From assembly GCA_017987425.1 (NCBI GenBank), contig JAGNTT010000042.1, positions 1 through 7,586 on the forward strand: a stretch of DNA of 7,586 bases, read 5' to 3'. This document shows positions 1 through 6,599 of the stretch, piece by piece. The notes below the pieces were generated by a model, which saw only the letters and a list, made by a program, of their open reading frames with translations, had not been told where the DNA came from and did not search any database. Each line of letters begins with the position of its first letter. Position 1 is the stretch's first letter. A program made the translations under genes and the position numbers. Source of the DNA: Candidatus Omnitrophota bacterium. Lineage in GTDB: Bacteria > Omnitrophota > Gorgyraeia > Zapsychrales > Fredricksoniimonadaceae.

Positions 1-204
1 AGTCTGGAACTCGTGAAGGTTGATGACAAGCTGCGCCGTTACGGCATCATCGCTATTGCGACTGCCGAATTCAAAGACAAAAAGACCGGCGACACGGTTT
101 TTGTGGACATCAACACCGAGAACAAGGAAGGTCTGAGCGTCACGGCCATGCGTTTGAAAAGTGTGAAGAAAGCCCCGGCCCCGGCTGCTCCCGCTGCCCA
201 ATAA
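1..204 (+). CDS. C-terminal end of an unidentified protein with an Ala/Pro-rich tail (partial)
   Basis: The frame is open from base 1 (S-L-E-L-V before the first possible GTG at 13) to a TAA at 202-204, so this is the last 67 residues of a gene that begins outside the window. The GTG at 13 is therefore probably an internal Val codon rather than a start. The visible part alternates charged and hydrophobic residues (K-V-D-D-K-L-R-R-Y-G-I-I-A-I-A, then T-V-F-V-D-I-N), which looks like a small beta-rich domain. It ends in a low-complexity tail after K-S-V-K-K (A-P-A-P-A-A-P-A-A-Q). No family or catalytic motif is recognisable. A promoter and leader follow the stop, so it is probably a separate transcription unit from prfB. 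Confident that it is coding because of codon character and frame; function unknown. Confidence 0.7.
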   Translation, partial: SLELVKVDDKLRRYGIIAIATAEFKDKKTGDTVFVDINTENKEGLSVTAMRLKSVKKAPAPAAPAAQ

Positions 205-220
205 TCATCGGGTAAAGAGA

Positions 221-248
221 TTGTGCATTAAAAGTGCTGTGTTATAAT
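221..248 (+). promoter_or_regulatory. Sigma70-type promoter upstream of prfB
   Basis: A TTGTGC box (221-226) and a perfect TATAAT box (243-248) are separated by 16 nt. Transcription would start near 254-257, just ahead of a strong hairpin, giving prfB a leader of about 100 nt. The element lies in the gap between the upstream stop (204) and prfB (359), where a promoter for the prfB-secA-lnt cluster is expected. The -35 box matches the consensus at 4 of 6 positions. Sequence match only; no expression evidence. Confidence 0.6.
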
Positions 249-260
249 AGCCAATCTTTT

Positions 261-301
261 AAACCGTCGGGGTGTGTTTAGACATCATTTCCCGACGGTT
301 T
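261..301 (+). promoter_or_regulatory. Perfect 11-bp hairpin in the prfB leader
   Basis: AAACCGTCGGG (261-271) is perfectly complementary to CCCGACGGTTT (291-301), leaving a 19-nt loop. It would sit at the very 5' end of a transcript from the TATAAT at 243-248. It is followed only by TTTATCCC, with no run of U, so it is a poor candidate for an intrinsic terminator of the upstream gene. A 5' stabilising stem, a regulatory leader or part of a mobile palindromic element are the alternatives. No riboswitch class is recognised. Confidence 0.55.
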
Positions 302-304
302 ATC

Positions 305-328
305 CCTCGGAGCAGAGCGACGAGGAAT
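305..328 (+). repeat. Short palindromic, REP-like fragment in the prfB leader
   Basis: CCTCG (305-309) and CGAGG (321-325) form a 5-bp stem around an 11-nt purine-rich loop (GAGCAGAGCGA), followed by AATC. From memory, the string resembles dispersed intergenic elements of the type 'gagcgaagcgacgaggaatc' seen in many bacterial genomes, so it may be a remnant copy of such an element. Only one copy is present in this window, so its repeat nature cannot be shown here. Confidence 0.35.
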
Positions 329-358
329 CGGTACTTTACGTATAGAAAGAATTTCGTC

Positions 359-1496
359 ATGTCCGTTGATATGTTACGCAAGATGTTCGTCGAGATAGAT
401 GAAAAACTCCGCTATCTCAGGGGGTATCTTTGACGTTGCCGGCAAAGAAGAACAGATTGCTTTAATTCAAGCCCAGATGGCCCAGGAAGGTTTCTGGGAA
501 AATTCCACCGAGTCCAACAAGCTGATGCAGGAGCTGAAAGCTTTGAAGGGTGTGGTGGAACCGTTTCATGCGTCGCAAAAACGCGTGGCGGAGGCGCTCG
601 AATTTCTCGAGCTCGCCGGGCAGGACGAAGAAATTTTCAAACAGCTGACGTCCGAGGCAGCCAGCCTGACGGAAACCGTCGGCAAGTTTGAACTGCACAC
701 GCTCCTTTCGGGCGAGTTTGATCACAGCAACGCGATTTTAAGCATCAATGCCGGCGCCGGCGGGACCGAATCCTGCGACTGGGCCAGCATGCTGTTAAGG
801 ATGTACCTGCGCTGGGCGGAAATTCACGGATATGAAACCCAGGAACTCGACATCCTGCAGGGTGAAGAGGCCGGTATCAAGAATGTGACCATCCGTATTG
901 CGGGCGATCCGGTCTACGGTTATTTGAGAGCTGAAAAAGGCGTACATCGTCTGGTGCGCATTTCGCCGTTCGATTCGAACAAGCGGCGTCATACGTCGTT
1001 TGTTTCGGTGGAAGTTATTCCTGAGATCAACGACGACATCGCGGTCGACATCAATCCAGCGGACCTGCGTATCGACGTGTTCCGGTCTTCCGGTCCGGGC
1101 GGACAAAGCGTCAACACCACCGACTCGGCGGTGCGCATTACCCATAATCCGTCGGGAATTGTGGTGCAGAGCCAGAACGAACGTTCCCAGCTGCAGAACC
1201 GCATGCAATGTATGCGCGTTTTGCGCGCCAAGCTTCATGAACGCATGCGCCGCGATCAGGAAGAGCGGATGTCCAAAGAGGCCGGCGAGAAGCAGAAGAT
1301 CGAATGGGGAAGTCAGATCCGTTCCTACGTTCTGCATCCGTACATGATGATCAAAGACCACCGCACAGATTTCGAAACGGGCAATACGGCTAAAGTTCTC
1401 GACGGAGAAATCGATCCATTTATCGAAGCATATTTGAAGTTAAAACCCGAAGATAGGGACAAGAAGAGCAAAGAACGGGATAAGGATAACTTATAG
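359..1496 (+). CDS. prfB: Peptide chain release factor 2 (RF2), made by +1 programmed frameshifting
   Basis: This class I release factor recognises UGA and UAA stop codons in the ribosomal A site and triggers hydrolysis of peptidyl-tRNA. Translation starts at ATG 359 (weak Shine-Dalgarno AGAAAGA, 344-350), reads 24 codons ending R-Y-L-R-G-Y-L, and meets TGA at 431-433. A +1 shift at CTT-T continues at GAC 432 for another 354 codons, giving 378 residues against about 365 in E. coli. The sequence A-G-G-T-E-S-C-D-W-A-S-M-L is typical of RF2. The codon-recognition tripeptide is S-P-F (residues 202-204), which distinguishes RF2 from RF1 (P-x-T). The catalytic G-G-Q is at 247-249 within S-S-G-P-G-G-Q-S-V-N. 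The C-terminus carries a charged Lys/Asp/Glu/Arg tail of about 15 extra residues. It is followed after 115 nt by secA. The gene would look truncated if the frameshift were ignored. Identification is near certain. Confidence 0.97.
419..434 (+). promoter_or_regulatory. prfB +1 programmed frameshift site
   Basis: The site contains the internal Shine-Dalgarno-like AGGGGG (419-424), a 3-nt spacer TAT, the slippery Leu codon CTT (428-430) and the in-frame TGA (431-433) followed by C. This is the classic RF2 autoregulatory signal, and the 16-nt string appears identical to the E. coli site as I recall it. When RF2 is scarce the ribosome pauses at UGA, tRNA-Leu slips from CUU to UUU, and full-length RF2 is made; when RF2 is abundant the ribosome terminates. 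The element also shows that UGA is a true stop codon in this organism. Confidence 0.95.
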
Positions 1497-1502
1497 CGAG
1501 GG

Positions 1503-1591
1503 TACACAAGAACACAGGTACACAAGAGCACAGGAAGAACACAAGTTATACTTGTGCACCTCATGTGCTCCTGTGACTTGTGCTCTTGTGA
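1503..1591. repeat. Intergenic quasi-palindrome of degenerate 8-nt units (prfB-secA gap)
   Basis: The left arm consists of tandem CACARG-type units (CACAAGAA, CACAGGTA, CACAAGAG, CACAGGAA, then CACAAGT). The right arm holds the reverse complements in mirrored order (ACTTGTG, TGTGCTCCTGTG, ACTTGTGCTCTTGTG). The centre, CACAAGT (1540-1546), TAT, ACTTGTG (1550-1556), is a perfect 7-bp stem with a 3-nt loop, and pairing continues imperfectly outwards to about 1505/1590. No poly-U tract follows, so an intrinsic terminator is unlikely. The element fills nearly the whole 115-nt gap and leaves the secA ribosome binding site free just downstream. Function unknown. Confidence 0.75.
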
Positions 1592-1600
1592 TCCTTAAGT

Positions 1601-1606
1601 AAAGGA
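1601..1606 (+). promoter_or_regulatory. secA ribosome binding site
   Basis: AAAGGA lies 5 nt upstream of the ATG at 1612, immediately outside the intergenic palindrome. It supports this ATG as the secA start and therefore the longer N-terminus of the protein. Confidence 0.7.
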
Positions 1607-1611
1607 CTGGT

Positions 1612-4596
1612 ATGTTTGACTTTTTGATCCGTAAAAGCGTTTTTCAAAGCGCGCAAAAGTTTGTCAATTCCCTGAAACCCGCCGTGCAGGTGCATTTGCA
1701 CGAAGACATGCCTATCCCGTCGATCCAGACAGTCCGCAAGTACGCGGAACGCGCCTCCCGGATCAATGCCCTGGAAGACGGCATTAAAAATCTTTCCGAC
1801 GACCAATTAAAAGCCAAGACCGAAGAATTTAAAGCCAGAATCGGTATGACTATGCATACCCCGCGGACCAAATGCGAGGAGATCCTTCTCGAGTACCGCA
1901 ACAGCGAATCCCCCGAGGATAAAGAACGTTTAAGCCAGGCGCTCAAGGAAGCGCAGGGCGACATGATCATCGCCCGCAAGGAAGCCATGGACACGATCCT
2001 TGAAGAGGCGTTTGCCGTCGTGCGCGAGGTCGGAAAACGCCTCATGAGCATGCGCCATTTTGACGTTCAGCTGATCGGCGGCATGGTGCTTCATGACGGC
2101 GGCATCGCGGAGATGACGACCGGTGAAGGTAAGACGCTTGTGGCGACGCTTCCGGCGTATTTGAACGCGCTTTCCGGCGAAGGTGTCCACGTGGTCACAG
2201 TCAACGACTATCTGGCCAAACGCGACTCCGAATGGATGGGAAAAATTTATCAGTTCCTGGGATTGACCGTCGGGGTCATCGTGCACGACATGGCCCCGCG
2301 CGAACGCCATGCCGCTTACCGCTGCGACATTACTTACGGGACCAACAATGAATTCGGTTTCGATTATCTGCGCGACAACATGGTGAGCTTCAAGGAAGAA
2401 ATGGTCCAGCGCGATTTTCATTTCGCTATCGTCGACGAAGTCGACAGCATCCTTATAGACGAAGCACGTACTCCTCTTATCATTTCCGGTCCGGCCGAAG
2501 AATCGACGGACAAATATTACACCGCCGCCAAGATTGTCCCTCAGCTCAAGGGCCGCCGCGTCACCGAACAGGAAGAGATCGATGCCAAGCACCGCGGGGA
2601 AGACCTCTCCGTCGGGTTTGATTACGTCGCCGAAGAAAAAGGCAAGACGGTTTCCATCACTGAATCCGGTGAGGAAAAAGGCGCCAGGATGTTCGGCGTG
2701 GACAATCTTCATGAAATGGAAACGATCGAATACCGTCATCAGATCATTAACGCCCTTCGCGCCAAGGAATTTTTCCGCCGAGACACTGATTATGTCGTCA
2801 ATGACGGCAAGGTCATCATCGTCGACGAGTTTACCGGACGCATGATGCCGGGCCGCCGCTGGTCGGACGGTCTGCACCAGGCGATCGAAGCCAAGGAAGG
2901 CATCAAGATTGAACGCGAGAACCAGACGCTGGCGACGATCACGTTCCAGAATTATTTCCGTATGTTTCAGAAGTTAAGCGGTATGACCGGTACGGCTTAC
3001 ACTGAGGCCAACGAATTCAAACAGATTTATAATCTTGACTGTATCGTCATTCCGACCAACCGCAAGCTTCAGCGCATCAATTCGCCCGACTGCATTTATA
3101 AAACCACCCGTGAGAAATATAACGCGGTCGTCGAAGAGATTGCTCAGGTCCATGCAAAAGGCCAGCCGGTCCTCGTCGGTACCATCTCGATCGAGAAGTC
3201 CGAACTCATTTCCACTCTGCTTAAAGCCAAAGGCGTGCCGCACCAGGTTTTGAACGCCAAATATCATGAGATGGAGGCGCACATCATCGCCCAGGCGGGT
3301 CGTTTTAACGGTGTCACGATCGCGACCAACATGGCCGGCCGCGGTACCGACATTGTGCTGGGCGGCAACGCCGAATATCTCGCCCGTAATCTTGCTTCGA
3401 CAAAATTAAAAGGTGATGAGGACGCAGCGGTACAGAAGGAAATGATCGACAAGTTTATCGAACAGTTCCGCGCGCAGGTCAAGATCGAACATGACCAGGT
3501 CGTCGATGCCGGCGGTCTTCACGTGCTCGGTACCGAACGTCATGAATCGCGCCGCATCGACAATCAGCTGCGCGGCCGTTCCGGACGTCAGGGAGATCCC
3601 GGTTCATCCAGATTTTATGTTTCGCTTGAAGATGATCTTATGCGCCTGTTTGCCGGCGATAGGATCATTTCCGTTATGAACTCGCTGGGTATGGAAGAAG
3701 GCCAGGTCATCGAATCACCGCTCGTCTCAAAAAGCCTCGAAACGGCCCAGAAGCGCGTCGAGAATTACAACTTTGAAATCCGCAAACAATTAATTGAATA
3801 CGATAACGTCATGAACAAGCAGCGCGAGGTTGTTTACAACCTGCGCCGTTCCATTCTTGAAGGCGACAACATCAAGGATTTCATCGTCGATTCCATCACC
3901 AAGACAGGCGATGTCATCGTCGAGCAGTTTTTCGTCAATCACGGACAGGAAGAGCCGGATTATATCGGGCTTGAGGCGTACCTTTTGAATAAATTCGGCT
4001 TCGACATCATGCCCATCAAAGACAAGCTGCAGGGTTCTACCCCGGCGGAAGTGAAAGATCTCATCTCCAGCCAGCTTTTGCTTGCCTATTACGAAAAAGA
4101 AAAGGAGCTCACCACCGAGCACCTGCGCCATCTGGAGCGCATGATCCTTCTGCATGTCATTGATACAAAATGGAAAGACCATCTTTACACGATGGACCAT
4201 CTGAAGGAAGGCATCAGCCTGCGGGCCCTGGGCCAGCGAGATCCTTTGCTCGAGTACAAGCGCGAAGGTTTCAAGATGTTCCAGGTCATGTATGAATCGA
4301 TCCATCAGGATTTGGCCGAGATGATTTTGAAATTGCGCATGAACACGGATGAACAGCAGAAACGCAGCGTGTTTGCCAGTATTCCTCAGCGTGAAGTCCA
4401 TAACGAGTTTTCCAGTCTTACCGGGGCGCCTAACGCGGATCCGTCGGCGGCAACACTTGAGTCGACCAGCGTAAGAAATGTACCGCCTGCGGTTGTCCCG
4501 CCAAGATCTCCGCAGCAGCCCAAGGTCGGACGCAACGATCCCTGTCCCTGCGGCAGCGGCAAGAAGTATAAAAAATGCCACGGCGCGAACGAATAA
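1612..4596 (+). CDS. secA: Protein translocase ATPase subunit SecA
   Basis: SecA is the motor ATPase that pushes unfolded preproteins through SecYEG at the inner membrane. The predicted 994 residues compare with about 900 in E. coli. NBD1 has Walker A G-E-G-K-T (171-175), which aligns with the E. coli Lys108 region at an offset of about 66, and Walker B V-D-E-V-D-S-I-L-I-D-E-A-R (274-286). The V-N-D-Y-L-A-K-R-D and G-T-N-N-E-F-G-F-D-Y-L-R-D-N motifs are intact. NBD2 has A-T-N-M-A-G-R-G-T-D (571-580) and the arginine-finger region R-G-R-S-G-R-Q-G-D (654-662). The helical scaffold shows H-V-I-D-T-K-W-K-D-H-L. After a Pro/Ala-rich linker (about 936-970), the C-terminal zinc and SecB-binding tail has ligands C978, C980, C989 and H990. 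Oddities are a 30-residue N-terminal extension and a charged insertion at about residues 79-124, before the conserved E-A-F-A-V-V-R-E. Identification is certain. Confidence 0.98.
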   Translation: MFDFLIRKSVFQSAQKFVNSLKPAVQVHLHEDMPIPSIQTVRKYAERASRINALEDGIKNLSDDQLKAKTEEFKARIGMTMHTPRTKCEEILLEYRNSESPEDKERLSQALKEAQGDMIIARKEAMDTILEEAFAVVREVGKRLMSMRHFDVQLIGGMVLHDGGIAEMTTGEGKTLVATLPAYLNALSGEGVHVVTVNDYLAKRDSEWMGKIYQFLGLTVGVIVHDMAPRERHAAYRCDITYGTNNEFGFDYLRDNMVSFKEEMVQRDFHFAIVDEVDSILIDEARTPLIISGPAEESTDKYYTAAKIVPQLKGRRVTEQEEIDAKHRGEDLSVGFDYVAEEKGKTVSITESGEEKGARMFGVDNLHEMETIEYRHQIINALRAKEFFRRDTDYVVNDGKVIIVDEFTGRMMPGRRWSDGLHQAIEAKEGIKIERENQTLATITFQNYFRMFQKLSGMTGTAYTEANEFKQIYNLDCIVIPTNRKLQRINSPDCIYKTTREKYNAVVEEIAQVHAKGQPVLVGTISIEKSELISTLLKAKGVPHQVLNAKYHEMEAHIIAQAGRFNGVTIATNMAGRGTDIVLGGNAEYLARNLASTKLKGDEDAAVQKEMIDKFIEQFRAQVKIEHDQVVDAGGLHVLGTERHESRRIDNQLRGRSGRQGDPGSSRFYVSLEDDLMRLFAGDRIISVMNSLGMEEGQVIESPLVSKSLETAQKRVENYNFEIRKQLIEYDNVMNKQREVVYNLRRSILEGDNIKDFIVDSITKTGDVIVEQFFVNHGQEEPDYIGLEAYLLNKFGFDIMPIKDKLQGSTPAEVKDLISSQLLLAYYEKEKELTTEHLRHLERMILLHVIDTKWKDHLYTMDHLKEGISLRALGQRDPLLEYKREGFKMFQVMYESIHQDLAEMILKLRMNTDEQQKRSVFASIPQREVHNEFSSLTGAPNADPSAATLESTSVRNVPPAVVPPRSPQQPKVGRNDPCPCGSGKKYKKCHGANE

Positions 4597-4599
4597 AAA

Positions 4600-4670
4600 A
4601 GTAAACAGTAGGCAGTAGGCCGTAAGCAGAAAACGGCCTTCTCCTTACTGCTTACTGCCTACTTCTTACT
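4600..4670. repeat. Intergenic quasi-palindrome of degenerate 7-nt units (secA-lnt gap)
   Basis: The left arm has four contiguous heptamers: AGTAAAC, AGTAGGC, AGTAGGC, CGTAAGC (4600-4627). The right arm has four reverse-complement heptamers: CCTTACT, GCTTACT, GCCTACT, TCTTACT (4643-4670). The outer 17 nt of the arms (4600-4616 against 4654-4670) pair at 15 of 17 positions. An inner stem AGGCCGT (4617-4623) with ACGGCCT (4633-4639) is perfect over 7 bp with a 9-nt loop. There is no U-tract. The element starts 3 nt after the secA stop and ends 7 nt before the lnt start codon, so it occupies the place where a ribosome binding site would be expected. Function unknown. Confidence 0.8.
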
Positions 4671-4677
4671 CTAAATT

Positions 4678-6201
4678 ATGTCCAATTTTCGACTCCATCC
4701 TGGTCTGCGTTCTTTACTTCTGTGTTTCCTTTCCGTCGTTCTTCTCGTTTTTTCCTTTCCTAAAATCGACTGCGGACCGCTTGTCTGGTTCGCTCTTGTA
4801 CCGTGGATGTTTGCCATCGACGGCAAGCGGGGCCGCGCCGCTTTCGGATGGAGTTATCTCATCGGTTTTCTTTTTTTCTTCGGCGCATTTTACTGGGTGA
4901 TGTATGTCACGACGGTGGGCGCGCTTCTTTTGATGGCGTTTCTTGCCTTGTATTGCGGAGTCTGGGGATGGGTCTACAACCGTTTTGCCGGAAGGCCCGC
5001 CGGACACAAAGTGCTCGCCTATGCCGGCTGGTGGGTCGTCCTTGAATATGCCCGCGGACATATTCTTTCCGGTTTCGGATGGGGATGTCTTTCGCATTCG
5101 CAGTCCCATAACCTTGCGCTCATTCAGATCGCCGATGTGACGGGAACATACGGCATTTCTTTTCTCATAATTGCCGTCAATGTCCTTATTAAAGAAAACT
5201 TGTCTTTTGTTTTTTCATCTTCGACGCAGGAACGAGTAAGCCTTATCCGAACGAATATGGCTGTCGTCGGTATTCTTTTGGCGGTTTACGCATACGGTTT
5301 CTGGCGCCTGGCCGAATCGCCCCAATTGCCGTCGATGCGCGTTGCTGTTGTTCAGGGGAACATCCCGCAGGAGGAAAAGTGGGACATCGCCAACCGCTCG
5401 TCCACGATTGAAAAATATCTGGAACTTTCCAGCCAGTCTCTCAAAGGTTCGCCGGACATCATCATTTGGCCGGAGACCGCTTTTCCGGGATTGATTTCGG
5501 AAATGCCTGAATTGATGGAAAGGATCCGCGATTTCGCGCGCACCGCGCAAGTTCCCGTGCTGATCGGGGTGGTCACTGAAGAAGGGGATAAATATTTTAA
5601 CTCGGGACTTCTGATTTCGGCCGAAGGGGAATTTACGGGGCGTTACGACAAAATGCATCTCGTTCCGTTCGGTGAATTCCTGCCCTTGCGCCGTGAACTT
5701 CCGTTTCTGGCGGACATTGTGCCCATCGATGATTTTTCCGCCGGTCACAAGCCGACCGTATTTCCCCTGCTGCGGAAGGGACAGGAGACGCTTTTTTCAG
5801 TCGCCATCTGTTTTGAAGATACCCTGGCCTATATTAACCGCCGGTTCGTCCAGAAGGGCGCCCAGCTTCTGGTCAATATCACCAATGACGCGTGGTTTCA
5901 GGATTCCAAGGAACCGTTTATGCACCTGCAGGCGTCCGTATTCCGGACGATCGAGACGCGGCGGTCTCTTGTGCGCGCCGCCAACACGGGCGTCAGCTGC
6001 AGCATCGATCCTTACGGCCGCATCATGAATTTTCTTCAGGACAGCCGCGGCAAGAAGACATATATTGACGGCGCCGCCGTTTTCGAAGTTCCACTCAACA
6101 CGTCGACAACTCTCTATACAAAGTTGGGAGATATTTTTACATATATTTGTTTTCTGTGTATACTATGGACGGCTTGGGGGAGAAGGAATCCCAAAGTATG
6201 A
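4678..6201 (+). CDS. lnt: Apolipoprotein N-acyltransferase
   Basis: Lnt transfers an acyl chain from a phospholipid to the N-terminal cysteine amine of apolipoproteins at the periplasmic face of the inner membrane, the last step of lipoprotein maturation. The 507-residue length is normal. An N-terminal bundle of membrane helices spans residues 11-210, with hydrophobic segments near 12-48, 57-75, 80-98, 113-127, 155-172 and 192-210. A nitrilase-like catalytic domain follows (about 220-472), then a final membrane helix (about 484-500). The catalytic triad is visible: E266 in W-P-E-T-A-F-P, K325 in Y-D-K-M-H-L-V-P-F-G-E, and C378 in A-I-C-F-E-D, with N-I-T-N-D-A-W-F and the H-L-Q-A-S-V-F-R-T-I-E-T-R-R block downstream. 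No Shine-Dalgarno sequence precedes the ATG, but the next Met (44) would delete the first helix, so this start is favoured. The TGA overlaps the next gene by 4 nt. Confidence 0.97.
   Translation: MSNFRLHPGLRSLLLCFLSVVLLVFSFPKIDCGPLVWFALVPWMFAIDGKRGRAAFGWSYLIGFLFFFGAFYWVMYVTTVGALLLMAFLALYCGVWGWVYNRFAGRPAGHKVLAYAGWWVVLEYARGHILSGFGWGCLSHSQSHNLALIQIADVTGTYGISFLIIAVNVLIKENLSFVFSSSTQERVSLIRTNMAVVGILLAVYAYGFWRLAESPQLPSMRVAVVQGNIPQEEKWDIANRSSTIEKYLELSSQSLKGSPDIIIWPETAFPGLISEMPELMERIRDFARTAQVPVLIGVVTEEGDKYFNSGLLISAEGEFTGRYDKMHLVPFGEFLPLRRELPFLADIVPIDDFSAGHKPTVFPLLRKGQETLFSVAICFEDTLAYINRRFVQKGAQLLVNITNDAWFQDSKEPFMHLQASVFRTIETRRSLVRAANTGVSCSIDPYGRIMNFLQDSRGKKTYIDGAAVFEVPLNTSTTLYTKLGDIFTYICFLCILWTAWGRRNPKV
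6136..6164 (+). promoter_or_regulatory. Possible internal promoter at the 3' end of lnt
   Basis: TTTACA (6136-6141) and TATACT (6159-6164) are each one base from the sigma70 consensus and are separated by the optimal 17 nt. Transcription would begin near 6171, 27 nt ahead of the ATG at 6198. It would let the small membrane protein, the response regulator and the acyltransferase be transcribed apart from secA-lnt. Caution: the stretch encodes a membrane helix and is AT-rich for that reason, so a chance match is possible. Confidence 0.45.
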
Positions 6202-6599
6202 CCCTAAAACCCCCCGCAATGAAGATTTTTTTATGGTGCGAGGTCGTTGCCGCCGTTGGTGTTGTGCTTTTTTATATCGCGGTCTTTTTGAATAAATTTT
6301 TTACTGACGTGGACTTTAATTTGTCGATTTACGACAGATTTGCGGCGGTCCCGGTTTTCATGGCGCTCTTTTATTTTGTCGCCGCCACAGTAGCGCTGTG
6401 CGGTCACAAACTTTGGCCTCTTTTGCAGTATATGGTGACGGTGCTGGCTCTTTTTTTAACCCTGGCGTTTTCCAGGACGCTGCAGAACGCTGGACGTCCG
6501 TTTGAATTAGTCTTTTTTCTGCCTTTGATCTGTTCGGTGCTGGCATCATCGGTTGTTTATATTTCTCAGAAATCTTCAACTAAAAAGGAAGCGTTATGA
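6198..6599 (+). CDS. Small four-helix integral membrane protein, function unknown
   Basis: The frame is also open from an ATG at 6147, but the ATG at 6198 is preferred. It overlaps the lnt stop as ATGA and has AAGGA (6183-6187) 10 nt upstream, giving 133 residues. Four hydrophobic segments are visible at about 11-31, 49-67, 74-91 and 102-122, joined by short loops. The N-terminal M-T-L-K-P-P and the C-terminal Q-K-S-S-T-K-K-E-A-L are hydrophilic. A positively charged C-terminus suggests that both ends are cytoplasmic. I recognise no family, catalytic residues or metal-binding motif. The stop TGA overlaps the start of the response regulator as ATGA, so the two are probably translationally coupled and may act together, which is inference from position only. 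Confidence 0.75.
   Translation: MTLKPPAMKIFLWCEVVAAVGVVLFYIAVFLNKFFTDVDFNLSIYDRFAAVPVFMALFYFVAATVALCGHKLWPLLQYMVTVLALFLTLAFSRTLQNAGRPFELVFFLPLICSVLASSVVYISQKSSTKKEAL

Noticed and set aside
261..301. Intrinsic terminator for the upstream partial gene
   Set aside because: The stem is strong but is followed by TTTATCCC rather than a U-run, has a 19-nt loop, and lies downstream of a good promoter, so a leader hairpin is the better reading.
274..345. Possible 23-codon leader peptide starting at GTG 274 in the prfB leader
   Set aside because: It has no ribosome binding site, uses a non-ATG start, and crosses both stem-loops. Nothing in its composition suggests an attenuator peptide.
399..431. ATG at 399 as the prfB start in the main frame
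   Set aside because: Starting here would give K-N-S-A-I-S-G-G-I-F, which does not match RF2. The frame from ATG 359 through the frameshift gives the conserved L-R-G-Y-L-D sequence.
1503..1591. CRISPR array
   Set aside because: The repeats are 8-nt degenerate units without spacers and are arranged as an inverted repeat. No cas gene is present.
1930..2877. Long minus-strand open frame (315 codons) within secA
   Set aside because: The + strand here encodes uninterrupted SecA motifs including Walker A and Walker B. The minus-strand translation has no recognisable domain and is explained by codon bias in the opposite frame.
3790..4581. Minus-strand open frame (263 codons) opposite the SecA C-terminus
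   Set aside because: It is entirely antisense to conserved SecA scaffold and zinc-tail sequence, and its translation shows no family features.
6147..6197. Upstream ATG at 6147 as the start of the small membrane protein
   Set aside because: It lies deep in the lnt coding sequence with no ribosome binding site and adds a hydrophilic 17-residue stretch. The ATG at 6198 has an SD and the typical ATGA overlap.
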